Assembly (NCBI GenBank): GCA_039105265.1
Contig: JAPFFF010000012.1
Span: 496,001 to 560,000 of the forward strand
Source of the DNA: Tritrichomonas musculus
Lineage: Eukaryota; Parabasalia; Tritrichomonadida; Tritrichomonadidae
Length of the DNA: 64,000 nucleotides
Reading direction: 5' to 3'
Shown: piece by piece, positions 20,713-32,600 of the stretch
Numbering within the stretch: position 1 is the first letter of the stretch
Layout: each line of letters starts with the position of its first letter
Position numbers and translations under genes: made by a program
The notes under the pieces: generated by a model
Told to the model about the DNA's origin: nothing
Databases searched by the model: none
Seen by the model: the letters and a program-made list of their open reading frames with translations, nothing else

Positions 20713-22944
20713 TTAAGGGTAAGCTTTGAACAAACTTCAGTCAAAATTTGAAAATTTTATTTATTTTATTCGTTATTCAATTTTGAAAGATTAAAAATAA
20801 TTTATATTCAATTTATTATGAAGATGTAAAAAAAAATTTTAAATCAATTTTTGGAGCATAAAAGGCTTTATAAGCATTTCGGAGTGTTTGCTTGGTTTAT
20901 ATTAATAAAAAATTTATTGCAAGTATTTATATTTTTTTGATAAAAGGAATCTTGGTGAATCAATAATCTTCATCTCAAAGAATTTAAATGATACAACATT
21001 ATTTCGAATGTATAGTAATTAATACTAAAAAATATTAGTTTTGGCCTGACAAAATGTTTTTATCTTTCGTGAAAGTTGAGATATCAATCACCTAGAGTGA
21101 AATATGTGAATTTATTTAAAATAAAAAAAATGGCCGAGACGAATTTTTATTTTATGCTTAAATAAATTAAAAAATCTAAAAAAAACTCATTATTTAATAA
21201 ATTGTGTCAGATTTTAAAATTGAATACTTTTCTATCTTTATCTTTTCTTTTTTTAACTTTTTCTCAAAATATAAAATACTTATTCTTTTTTAATTACTAC
21301 AAAGCAATACTATGAATAATGATGCTCATTATTTGCATATACGTTTTGGAAGAATATGTAATCTTAATGAATCTATAATCTACATTTCGATGAATTTGAA
21401 AGACACAACATTATTTCGAATGTATAGTAATTAATACTAAAAAATATTAGTTTTGGCCTGACAAAATGTTTTTATCTTTCGTGAAAGTTGAGATATCAAT
21501 CATCTAGAGTGAAATATATGAATTTATTTAAAATAAAAAAAATGGCCGAGACGAATTTTTATTTTATGCTTAAATAAATTAAAAAATCTAAAAAAAACTC
21601 ATTATTTAATAAATTGTGTCAGATTTTAAAATTGAATACTTTTCTATCTTTATCTTTTCTTTTTTTAACTTTTTCTCAGAATATAAAATACTTATTCTTT
21701 TTTAATTGTCACAATACAATACTATAGATAATAATACTCATTATTTGCATATGTGTTTTTGAATAATATGTAATCTTAATGAATCAATAATCACCATTTC
21801 GATGAATTAGAAAGATACAATATTGTGTCTTATATATAATAATTAACATCGAAAAATATTAGTTTTGGCCTGACAAAATATTTTAATCTTGCGTGGAAGT
21901 TGAGATATCAATCACCTAGAGTGAAATATGTGAATTTATTTAAAATAAAAAAAATGGCCGAGACGAATTTTTATTTTATGCTTAAATAAATTAAAAAATC
22001 TAAAAAAAACTCATTATTTAATAAATTGTGTCAGATTTTAAAATTGAATACTTTTCTATCTTTTCTTTTTTTAACTTTTTCTCAAAATATAAAATACTTA
22101 TTCCTTTTTAATCGTTATAATGCAAAAATACAATTTATAATGCATATAATTGATATATTTTTTTTTTGAAAAATATAGATTTTATATCAATATTTAATAC
22201 ATGTATCGACGAATTTTGTTAGTGTTTTTGTAAAAAGTTCTAAAAATTCATTAAGTAACTTAAATATTGATTTATAAGATAAATGTCTAATTCAATCATC
22301 ATTGTTTGCTTCATCTGATTTAAAATAAACCAAATTTTCATCCAATTTTAGCAATTATTCACCAAAAACGTTATTATTGAATTCTTATGCATTTTTTAAG
22401 TTTATGCCATATACCTTATCAAATAATATAAAATAATCTATTATAGTAATTTCGATACAACAATTCAAATATAAGGCAATTATACGGATTGAGGAATAAT
22501 CATATTCTATGTGATATCCTGACATTATCATATATTGAACAAGTCGATGAACCTGATTTTTTTTATTCCTTTATATTTAAATTGATTATTTAAAAATTGA
22601 AATAATAAAAATATAATAATTCAAAATTTGTGTACATTGAATATTCAAAAACAAAAAAATGTTCTTCTTCTATAATCATACAATCATAATTGTTTTATCC
22701 CATATATCCCAATAAAGTTATCGACCAAAAATATTAGTTTTGGCCTGAGAATTTATATTTTTCTTCTTTATTTAACGAGATATTAAAATCAAAAAATTTT
22801 CTATAAGAGTTTGTTTTTAATAAAAAAAATTCTTCTGATATTTTTTTATTCTTATTCTATTTTTATAAAAAAATATCAAAAATATTAACTTTTGAATTTT
22901 TTCTTCTATTCAAAAAATTGAGAGAAATTTAAGCTTACCCTTAA
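20713..22944. mobile_element. TTAA-flanked element A, built from ~412-bp tandem repeats
   Basis: Bounded by TTAA (20713-20716 and 22941-22944). The first bases inside, GGGTAAGCTT, are exactly inverted at the right end. TTAA duplications are typical of piggyBac and Kolobok superfamilies; no transposase is present. The interior contains a tandem array with the landmark TTTTGGCCTGA at about 21039, 21451 and 21863 (period exactly 412) and a diverged copy at about 22738. The three 412-bp units are nearly identical over most of their length, indicating recent amplification. The right TTAA is shared with element B. Confidence 0.75.
20990..22100. repeat. Three near-identical 412-bp tandem units
   Basis: Units aligned by TTTTGGCCTGAC. 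The stretch from the landmark through TGGCCGAGACGAATTTTTAT and GTGTCAGATTTTAAAATTG is virtually unchanged in all three, while about 100 bp before the landmark varies. No unit has an ORF of note. More divergent relatives continue at about 22740, 23143, 23553, 23964, 25494 and 25846. Confidence 0.85.
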
Positions 22945-25900
22945 GGGTATACATTCTAAGGTTTTTATATAGATTATTTGCTTTTCAATTTTGAGAATAT
23001 AAAAACATTTTTCTTTGAATTTTGTGAGATTTTCAAATTTGAATGTGATCGAAAAAATGAAGTTTTTTTTGAATTTCCATGAATATCATCTGTAGTTAGA
23101 TTTTTTTGAGGCATTTATATTTTTTATGCGAACATAAGAATATTGGCCTGAGGATTTTTTAAATCTACAATTATTCACTGAGATATCAAATATTTAGAAA
23201 AGCATTTTTGTATTTCATAAAAATAAAAGTTTTTTGTATGACGAATTTTATTCTGAGTTTATAATTATCAAAATATTTAATAAATACTTATTTTTTACTA
23301 ATTTTTGTCTGATTTGAAAATTGTATACTTTACTTGCATTTTTAGCTTGTTTTTGCATTTTTTCATTGACTGAATCATTTTTTTGATTTTTAACTTATAA
23401 AAATATATTTGATAAAGTTTGTATTTATAGATATGATATGAGAAAAAGAGGAAATTAACTTCAATAACTGATCATATCACTTGATCTCGGTGAATTTTGT
23501 GAATACAACTTTATTGCTTACCCTATCAAATATTGGCTATATTTTATTAGTTTTGGCCTGAGGAATTTTGAATCCATCAGTTATACGCTTAGAATATATA
23601 ATGAGAAAAAAATACTTTCACTTTTCGTACAAATAAAAATTTTCTGTATGACGAATTTTAACGCTGAGTTTATATTTATCAAAATATTAAAAAAATACTT
23701 ATTATTTAGTATTTCGTGTCAGATTTGAAAATTGAATAGTTTACTTGATTTTTTTCGTTTGTTTTGCTTTTATTTATTTTATAAGGAATTTTTATGATGT
23801 TTTATTTAGAAATATATATTTTATGGAATCTCTAATTATATATAAAATAGGTTAAAAATGGAAAATTGAATTTGATAACTGATCATATATCAGGATCTCT
23901 ACGAATTTAATTAATATAAAAATGTCTAGGTAATAATGTAATATCAACATAAAAATATTAGTTTTGGCCTGAGGAATTTTGATTCCATCAATCCTACACC
24001 TAGATGTCTAAATTAAATACCCTTACAAATTAACTGTCATTTTTTTTTGCGGAATAAACGTACGAGTAAACGTAAGAAGAAATTTTTGAAAAATTTTCTC
24101 ACAAATAATTTTACTTTCTCTCTCAAAATCTGACAATTCTTTTTATTCCCATTGAATTTTTTTGAAATAATTTTTTTTTTATCAGAATTTTGACCGTTTA
24201 TTATTGATTTTACATGTAAATGAGGTTTTTCTTAATATTTAACAAATATTTGGATAAAATCTTTGGGGATTTAAATCATTATATCCTATATTATTTAATG
24301 CCCAAGTTATAACGAATTTTGTTTTTTTAATCGTTAGCAATTTTTTTATTAATTAAAAATTCAAATTAAATCCCAATATTTATAGTTATAATATAATTAT
24401 AAATAATATTAAATTTATTTATACCATTTTTTTAATATAAATCTCATTATTCATCGACTTTTTCTATATTGTTTTATTTAAAAAAAGCTAAAATTGAAAT
24501 TTTTGAGTGATTATTATATAAAATTAAGATTCATACTTAAGTATTATACTTAAGTATTATCTAAAACGCACGTTGGAAGCACAAATTAATCAAATTATAG
24601 CGATTTTCAATCTTTATAGAATAATATTAAAAAAAGCAAAAAGGGTCAAATAAAAAGCATAATAAGAGAATGATTATAAAGAATATGTTTAGTAAAAACC
24701 ATAAAATTAAAAAGAATCGAAAAAAATAAATATCGTCATCGAATAATCTTTCAAATTTGAATTAGCAACGAATTGAGATCATCTATACACTTAGGAACTG
24801 TAATAATATTTTGGTCTCGATGTTTCAGAAGCAAGATTTAAGTAGAAATTGAGCAAAGGAACTTGTAAAAAAAAATGGGTGAATTTTATGATTTACGATC
24901 ACTCTTTCAAAATTAGATTATATTCACTTTTTCATAAAAAATAAGATTTTCTTATAAAGCATATTTCTTTCTAATAAAATCTAAAAGATTACTAATTATC
25001 TGTTAAAAAATATATGTTTTGTAAATGACAATTCTTTTTTGAATTGAGTTTATTTAAAAAAAAAATTTTAAAATTTTAAATGAAAATTTTACGTACGTTT
25101 ATTCCGCAAAAAAAAATGACAGTTAATTTGTAAGGGTAAATACATTTGGGTTTTTCATACAAATAAAAATTTTCTGTATGACGTATTTTTATCCTGAGTT
25201 TATATTTATCAAAATATTAAATAAATACTTATTATTTACTAATTTGTGTCAGATTTATAAATTGTATACTTTACTTGATTTTTTTGTTTTGTTTTTCTTT
25301 TTTCTATTGATCAAATCATTTTTATGATTTTTTAATTATGAATATATATTCTATGAAGTATGTATTTATATGTTTTAAACTTTTAAAAAGGAATTTTAAT
25401 AGAAATAAGTGATCAACATTCAAGAACTCTACGAATTTTGAAGATACAAATATATTTCTATTTTTATAGATTATATACATAAAAATATTAGTTTTGGCCT
25501 GAGGAATTTTGAATTCATCAATCATACGTTTTAATACTAATATGAGAAAAACAGTCAATAATACACTGAAATAAACAAACAAACAAAAATATAATTCCAT
25601 AAATAACCTTTGCAACTGTTCGTTTGATGAAATACATAGTTAATTTTTCGAGAAATTGAAAAAATATATGATTTTTTTTTCTTTTCAAATATGTGAATAT
25701 AAAAATATAAAAATAATAATTATCTCAAATTTGTGTACATTTCAAATTTTGAATTAAAAAAAAAAACAAAATGGATTTTTTTTATAAAATCGGAATTTAT
25801 CTACTTTTTATTAAGAAATATATTTAATACTTTAAAATATTATGATTGGCCTGAGGATTTTATTTTTGGATTGTTATTTGAAAAATTGAAGATATCTTTT

Positions 25901-26051
25901 TGCTCATTTTAAAAGATAGAGCCAAATAAAAAAAATTCTTCTGATAATTTTTGGTGTTCTTTTTATATTTACCAAAAAATCAAGGAAAATCCTCTTTTTA
26001 AAAAAAATTGTTTTTGCTCAAGAATTGAATGAAATTTGAGAGTACCCTTAA
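22941..26051. mobile_element. TTAA-flanked element B, built from diverged ~410-bp tandem repeats
   Basis: Begins TTAAGGGTA at 22941 and ends TACCCTTAA at 26051, the same terminal word as element A, so the two belong to one family. The interior carries TTGGCCTGAGG landmarks at about 23143, 23553, 23964, 25494 and 25846. The interval 23964-25494 is 1530 bp; subtracting the nested 1117-bp element and a 2-bp duplication leaves 411, matching the neighbours. Each unit also carries GACGAATTTT and GTGTCAGATTT, shared with element A. No transposase. Confidence 0.72.
24018..25138. mobile_element. 1117-bp TIR element, copy 2 (nested in element B)
   Basis: The element 24020-25136 has the same 45-bp perfect TIRs and same length as copy 1, with only scattered single-base differences. 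TA flanks both sides. TAAATA also occurs on both sides, so a longer duplication cannot be excluded, but the ~411-bp spacing of the interrupted array fits a 2-bp duplication better. Non-coding. Confidence 0.88.
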
Positions 26052-26138
26052 TGCTATTTTTGTTATTTATTAATATTTTCAATGATCAATATATTTTCTA
26101 TATAATCGAATATCTTTTGATATAATGGCCAATATTTA

Positions 26139-29100
26139 TAATATATAGAGGTGTTTTCACCAAGCAAATCTTCATACGATTTTAATAAAAAAATATATAT
26201 TTTTTCAATGCAAAAAAATGATGCTATATTTAATTTTTTTAATAAAAAATATCGCTCAATTTTAAGATAAATTCATTTTTTAATTTCAAAAGACTTTTAT
26301 CCTGTCTATTCAATTTTCTTTTCAAAAAAAAAGTACAAAAAAGCAAAGAATTTCCATAAATAAAATAGATTTTTCAGCAATTTACAAAATAAATATCGAT
26401 ATATATCCATAATAAATTGTTTTCATGAAGTTATATCAAAATGATATCTGATAATCAAAAATGGATGAGTAAATTTGTTTATTAATTTTATAAAAATAAA
26501 GGTATATATGCGATTTTAATGAAATTTCTGTGTGCATTGAATGATTAAAATACTTTTTTAATAATTTTTTAAAAAAAAAAACAATTTTGATGAAAATGAT
26601 TTCTTATTTATTTATTATTACTGCAAACGCATGCAACCTTATCCGAGTGCAAAATTGATGCACTATCTTGCCTACTACGTATTCCACAACTTTTGCAGTA
26701 TGAATGAGCAACGTCTCTAGAATTAAAAGCACAATCGCAGCGTCTTTTCCCTTTTTCAGTAATACGATTTAACTTTTGTTTGAAACTCAAATAAGCATAG
26801 TGTACGTCATTTTTACTCATCTTAAAATTCAATTTCTTTACTGGGAAACCATAGGTAGAAAGTATTGAATATGCATATTGTTCGTTTGTAAAAAGAGATT
26901 TTTCTCCATAAATTTCCTCTGTAATTTCCATGGTTACACCAAAAGTTGGCTTTCTTGAACGAACTATATTTGATAAAATTTCGTTCTCAATTTTTTCAAG
27001 CATTTTTGTCTTCACCTCATTTTCTAAATAAGCATCATATGAATGCTTGTAATGTGCTTTAAGTCTCATTAACCCAAAATGATGCTCCAGTGCATTTGTT
27101 CCTAGTCGATTTAAACATATGCTGCCAGAGAACAATTCAATAAATGAATTAAAAGAAACACATGTAGATATTAAGTCGTCAATCATTTGGTTATCAAACA
27201 TGATTATACATGAATTGTTTGATTTTTGAGGGCAGACATTTTTAACAGATTTTGTCAATTGTTTATAAAAATTCATATAATACGAAATAATTTCTAAAAA
27301 ATCGACACGGTCATCTATTGTAATGTTTTCATTTGAAATCGAGAGAATAAGTAAAGTATACGGTAAATAATATGAACTTGTTGAATAAATACCCATCTCT
27401 TCTAATAATTGAAAAACTTTGATATCAAAAAGTTTAAGAGGCAAGTCATCATGCATTTTTGTAAATCTAGAATTTAAAAACACTTCGCTTGGTAAATTTA
27501 AAACCTCTTTTATTGAATTATTAATTGAAACAGATGGCGAATTTTTTTCTAAAGTGCAAACTTTTTTTGAAATTAATTTATAACGTCCTCTTTTTAAAAC
27601 GTGCAATGGATCATTTATAAATAATTCTTTTGAAAAATTCAATATTGGCCGATTTTTAGGATTCCACCTTAAAACATTATCTCTAATCAACGGATGATAA
27701 GTAGAATCTCCATCTGAAGCATATGAAAAAACAGAAACATTGTTTTCATTTAAAATCTTTGATAACTTTTTCAAAGTGCTAATTTGACCATATTTGGCCT
27801 TTCCAGAAGTAGAGGCCTGAACAAAAATGGTAAAGCATTTATATTCATAACTTAATGGCTGGAATTGATATACAAATGCCGAATTAATAGTTATATTCTT
27901 CAAATTTTTAATTAGTTGCTCTTGTTCTTTAATAACTGATTTTATTTTATTTAATTCTTCATTGTTAATTTGAATATGGCCAATTACACCACTAACGGTC
28001 CCATTATTATGAATTTTTATATATGGATCAAAAGATATGGCTTCCACAGCTAAAACGCCAGGAATTTTGATTGATTTTTTAAGTTTTGTGCTCTCTCTGT
28101 ATTTATCGCATATTTTATGAACTAAATCAATATTGGTAATCATATCAGTTGATATGTGACAATGAAAATTCATAAATCTTATCAACGTCGAGTAACTTGG
28201 AATCATTAATGATTGACTTAGCAATCTGTAACAAGGATATGACATTAAAAGCACACCCAGGAATAATAATTTAATGTTTTCACTCCATAATCTATGATTT
28301 TTGTGTTTCCTTGCGTTATTTTTAACATTTTTCACATATGTTTTTGTTGTATTGGAAACATTTGAAGCTTTTGGTCTGATTTGAATTTTTTGGTCTTCGT
28401 TATTTTCTAGTTTTTGATATTTTTTGCCCATTCTCATTTTTAAACTTTTAATTTCGTTCCTATTTTTGTTCATTTTCTTTTTTATTTCACGGGATTGGGT
28501 AAGTTTGTTCATAATAAAATGAAATAAATAAAATAAAAAAAAAAAAAAAAAAAAACGAGCACATTTAATTTGAGAGCATATTTGATCAATAATTTTTTTT
28601 TTTTTCAATGAAAATTGAATTAACTTTTATCTGATATTTGAAAAAGGCACTATTAAAACTAATTCAAATATCAGATAAAATAATATTACTAATTAAAAAT
28701 AGTAAATATTTAGATATTTATTTTTTATATAAATCTAATAATTTTTTATTTCTTTAAAAAATTTGTAAATAACAAATATAAATGCACTTTTTTAAAAATA
28801 ATAATTTGATATGTTTTTTAAACTTTTTAAATTATTTTATTTTAAATTTTAATTAATACATATCTTGAAATCACTCGATATATTTCAAATATTTTCATTT
28901 AAATACTTATCAAATTAGGAATATTTTTTAAAAAATAAGTTATAATATAATCTGTAATGCAATTTTTTTTCTAGAGCTTTTTTTATGAAAAACTGATTTT
29001 TCTAGGTATAGATAAAATAAATCATTATTATTGTATTTTTGAAACATTTTATGTCATATATAGAATCATTTTTCATAGTTATGTAAAAGCTATTAACAAC

Positions 29101-29277
29101 ACTCATCAATAAATATGCAATTTAATTATTTATGAAAAAATGGAATTAGACTTCAAGAAATATGCAAACATATTCCTTATTATCCATTAAATACATCATA
29201 TAAGTTTCATATAAAAAAAATAGATACAAAAAAAGTTGAAGTAGTTTTAAAGTTGGTGAAAACACCTCTTAATATAT
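26139..29277 (-). mobile_element. P-element-like transposon, 3.1 kb, complete with 8-bp TSD
   Basis: The element 26147-29269 ends in a perfect 17-bp inverted repeat (AGAGGTGTTTTCACCAA at the left, complement at 29253-29269). It is flanked on both sides by the identical octamer TAATATAT (26139-26146, 29270-29277). An 8-bp duplication fits the P and hAT superfamilies. It carries one long transposase gene on the minus strand. Perfect ends, exact duplication and an unbroken gene suggest a young copy. Confidence 0.9.
26608..28512 (-). CDS. P-element-like DDE transposase
   Basis: About 634 residues from the ATG at 28512. The frame is open to 28608, but the extra 32 codons run through a long A/T homopolymer (poly-Phe), so the internal Met (MNKLTQSREIKK) is the better start. 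Core features: FDPYIKIHNNGTVSGVIGHI, then SYASDGDSTYHPL (D267/D269), INDPLHVLKRGRYKL (D301) and LGTNALEHHFGLMR (E476). This DGD...DPLH...LEHHFG series matches the RNase-H-like acidic residues and the conserved GTN-EHxFG motif of P/THAP9-type transposases. A lysine-rich basic N-terminus likely binds DNA; no THAP zinc finger is visible. The C-terminus is cysteine-rich (CDCAF...YCKSCG...CVC). Stop is TAAA. Family assignment inferred from motifs and the 8-bp TSD. Confidence 0.75.
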   Translation of the reverse strand: MNKLTQSREIKKKMNKNRNEIKSLKMRMGKKYQKLENNEDQKIQIRPKASNVSNTTKTYVKNVKNNARKHKNHRLWSENIKLLFLGVLLMSYPCYRLLSQSLMIPSYSTLIRFMNFHCHISTDMITNIDLVHKICDKYRESTKLKKSIKIPGVLAVEAISFDPYIKIHNNGTVSGVIGHIQINNEELNKIKSVIKEQEQLIKNLKNITINSAFVYQFQPLSYEYKCFTIFVQASTSGKAKYGQISTLKKLSKILNENNVSVFSYASDGDSTYHPLIRDNVLRWNPKNRPILNFSKELFINDPLHVLKRGRYKLISKKVCTLEKNSPSVSINNSIKEVLNLPSEVFLNSRFTKMHDDLPLKLFDIKVFQLLEEMGIYSTSSYYLPYTLLILSISNENITIDDRVDFLEIISYYMNFYKQLTKSVKNVCPQKSNNSCIIMFDNQMIDDLISTCVSFNSFIELFSGSICLNRLGTNALEHHFGLMRLKAHYKHSYDAYLENEVKTKMLEKIENEILSNIVRSRKPTFGVTMEITEEIYGEKSLFTNEQYAYSILSTYGFPVKKLNFKMSKNDVHYAYLSFKQKLNRITEKGKRRCDCAFNSRDVAHSYCKSCGIRSRQDSASILHSDKVACVCSNNK

Positions 29278-30310
29278 GTATTTAAATGATTATTATGGCT
29301 ATTAGCCTATTAAAAATAAAACAAAAACATTTATTGATCTCAAATTCTTAAAAAATGTGTTTTTCAATCAGTCGTCTAGTTTTACTCTTGTTTGTTTATT
29401 CAAGTTTTTATTACTGTTATTCTTTGAATCTTTTGGTTTGCCATCTTTTTTTAACAAAGCAAATATATAACTAGAAGCATTCGCAAAATAGATGCATCTA
29501 TTAACTTTGAATGTTTAGCTTTTAATTGTTTTTCACATATGAAGCCAAGAAATGTTTTTCTTTTCTTTTTAAATTAAAGATATGTTTTTCAATTATAAAT
29601 CAAACATGATTGAAAAATATTCCAATTGTAATATATGATTAATATCAAACTTCAATGTCATGTTCATTAATGAACTATTTTACGAATATAATATAATAAA
29701 AATCGCATTGAAAAGCTTTTTGATGAATCCAAAATTAACAATTGAATATCACTAATAATGATCATCATTTGCTTGAGATTGATGAATGAAATCAATGACA
29801 AATCATACAAAATACTTTCATATTCATTCAAAGATTTGATATAATATGTTTTTTGAAATTGTAAATTGGTATTTCATGGTCGATAAAAAATAATGATATG
29901 ATAAAATGATATCACAATGATTATAAATTTTGTGTATCATTCAATTTTGTTGGAAATTTGATTTTCATGACTTGGTAGTATATGTATAGGTAAAAATGAT
30001 ATTTTTTATAATTATAATAACTTGTTGTAATATTTTTACCAAAATAAACCGAAGGTTTATTCAATTAATAATTGACAATTATGATCGTTTTTTTTTTTAG
30101 AAATTTTTTCCAATCATTTTTAGGAGTTTTCAAATTTTTATCAAAATTTAGTTTAAATAATGATAATTGCATAAGAATATATATTAAACATGAAACAGTA
30201 ATACGATTGAACAAAAAAAGCTTATCTTTGGAAATTTTTCAATGAAGATCAAAAAAATTTGAGTGAAAAAAATTTGAAATAAAATGTTACACAAAAATAT
30301 TAATAAAAAA
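29278..30310. other. A+T-rich spacer upstream of ABC pseudogene
   Basis: No gene supported. Near 30237-30250 the sequence TTTCAATGAAGATCA looks like an eroded version of the upstream motif of ABC gene 4 (TTTCAATGTCCGATCA), about 60-75 nt before the pseudogene's ATG. Confidence 0.5.
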
Positions 30311-31556
30311 ATGGGGCGAAAAGCTGACGATACAGAATATGAGATTACTGGAAATGAATTGGGTCAATGTTATAAGTTATTGTCGAAAAGATGGGCTTTT
30401 GGAATTGGTGCATTTTCCACGTTATGTGCTGGCGCTGCTCCTTTATTAAAGAATGTTGTTATGGCTGATATGATGAACTTAATGACATCTGGTGAAGTTG
30501 ATGATAATTTTGTTAAAGAAATTGAAAGTTAAATATTTTATGACAACATTTGTAATTGAAGACAATTTTATCAAGGATGTTGTAAAATTCTGTATGGAAT
30601 TATAATATAATATTCTTGGTATGAGAGAATCAACGGTTCATTCATTAAATGTCGTATTTATTGTAATCCATGCTGTTTTATTGAACAATAGTTTAATGAA
30701 ATTCCATCAGGTATTTTATTTTGTAAACCAGCAGAAGATGTTGCAACGATATGACATATTTATATTGAAAAATTATTAATGGTTGTTTAATGTTTAGCAC
30801 AAACGGCTGTTGATCTCATCCTTGTTTTAGTTTATGCTAGTATATAACTTTGGCTGCTTTCCCAAGAACTCCAGAATATGCAATTGTTTACATAATTGGT
30901 ATCATTATTATTTAAATGAATATTTTTAAATATGGATGCAATATAGAAATGGATTCCAAATGCTTTAATAAAGCAAAAACAATTACACAAAGAACAGTTA
31001 AATTATTCGATTGTGAACTTAATTAAGCTTCCCTCTATAAGAAAAAACTAAATGAATTGAAGGTTTTATCACAAAATAGTCAATCTTTGAAGGGATCAAT
31101 GCATGATACCTGCCTGATTGGAGAATGATTGCTGGGTATCATGTATTATAATTAATAGCTCATTGTCAAAAAACCTTATTTTAATGTTGTAATAGGTGGT
31201 ATAATGTTTTTGAAGATGGGAACAATGAGTATCACATCAGCTCTATCTGTTGTGGTTGATTTAAAAAAAATAGTTCAACAAACTTCTCTTTCAGGAGAGA
31301 AAAAAATAACGAATTTGAATATTATGAAGCGACAGCTGCACTTGACACAGAAAGTGAACAACTCGTTCAGCAATCTCTTGAAACCGTTCGTCATGGAAAA
31401 ACGGCGATTGTAGTTGCACATCGTCTTGCGACAGTTATGAACGCCGATCGAATCCTTGTCTTCAAAGATGGCAAGATCCATGAATAAGGAACTCATTTAG
31501 AGCTTCTTGAGAAGGATTGTCTATATGCCAATCGTGTCAAATATCAGCTAGAATCA
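30311..31556 (+). pseudogene. ABC half-transporter pseudogene
   Basis: Starts like the intact copies (MGRKADDTEYEITGNEL at 30311) and stays in frame to 30532, then loses the frame. Recognisable but eroded membrane-domain sequence continues to about 31260, with many stops and indels. Most of the NBD is deleted: the sequence jumps from the DDFKK region to the [10 protein letters not shown] signature region, omitting Walker A. It then resumes at DEATAAL. Positions 31325-31485 (161 nt) match copy 3 exactly although everything around is heavily diverged, and the last codons are eroded again. It lies 3.1 kb upstream of the intact copy 4. Confidence 0.9.
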
Positions 31557-31937
31557 ATTATATTAATAAATACATTAACAATGTTCCATAGATTTGTTAT
31601 CTTTTCTTTTTATTTACTTCTGAAATTATGAATCAAACATTTTTATTATTTTCATTTGCATTAAAATATATAGAGAATAGAAGTGTAACGTATTTTTCCT
31701 AAAAGATGGCAAATCTTTCCCAAATTAAGTATTTGAACTGCATGAAAGCTTGAATCAATTAAATAGTGTTTTTTAAATCAACTTATATGATCGATTTCAG
31801 AAAAAAATTATGCTTTATCGTATTATTAAATAAATAATTATATGGTTTTTCCCGTCATTATAAAAAACAAAACATTTGAACATATTATTTTGACTTCAAT
31901 CAATTAATATGTCCAAAAAATGAATGAACAATTTGAT

Positions 31938-31975
<38 letters not shown>

Positions 31976-32600
31976 GATGCCAATAATCATAATCTAGTTA
32001 ATAATACTTTAGCTTATGATTATGATTATATTCTAAATTGAAAAATATATCAGGAAAAATTGTTATCAACAAATAATTATTGAATTTGAAGTTTAAATGA
32101 TAGAACTCTTTTGAGCATTTTGAATTAAAAAGGAATCATTTTTTTAATATTGATTAAAATTTTTATGATCTTGGAGGTTTTGCTGATTGATTAATTAATA
32201 ATTGGAAGTTCAATTGAGAATGTTACTATTAATAGTAAATTTACTATTAATAATGAATAATATTACAATTAAAGTTGAAAAATTAATGTAAATTAAACAT
32301 TTGTATAATAATTATAATTAAATATTAATCTATGATTTTGGGAAGAAAAAGGAACGAACCAATGACGCTAATATTTTTAAATTATTTGGTCATTCTGGTT
32401 TGTGAATAAATTTAATTTGTTCCGTGATATTGGGTAAAAAAAAATTTTATGCGAAAAAAAATAATGATATGAAATATGAAATCATAATTTTGAGAATTCG
32501 ATTAATTCAAAATAATTTTGTAGGATTTTCGTAATTTTCTCAGGAAATCTGTATCAAATAATATTTAATTTAGTTTTTTTAAAAAGAAATGATAAATAGC
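31557..32600. other. A+T-rich spacer with long poly-A run
   Basis: No gene supported. An A run of about 30 bases lies near 31941-31971. Confidence 0.6.

Noticed and set aside
25322-25615. 97-codon hydrophobic minus-strand ORF in element B
   Set aside because: It spans a repeat-unit boundary, is not kept in the other units, and has the composition expected of random A+T-rich DNA.
20990-26050. CRISPR-like array
   Set aside because: The period of about 410 bp, the lack of short identical repeats with unique spacers, and the eukaryotic setting exclude it.
28513-28608. Upstream extension of the P-like transposase
   Set aside because: The added residues are translated from a long A/T homopolymer and end at a better-placed internal Met.
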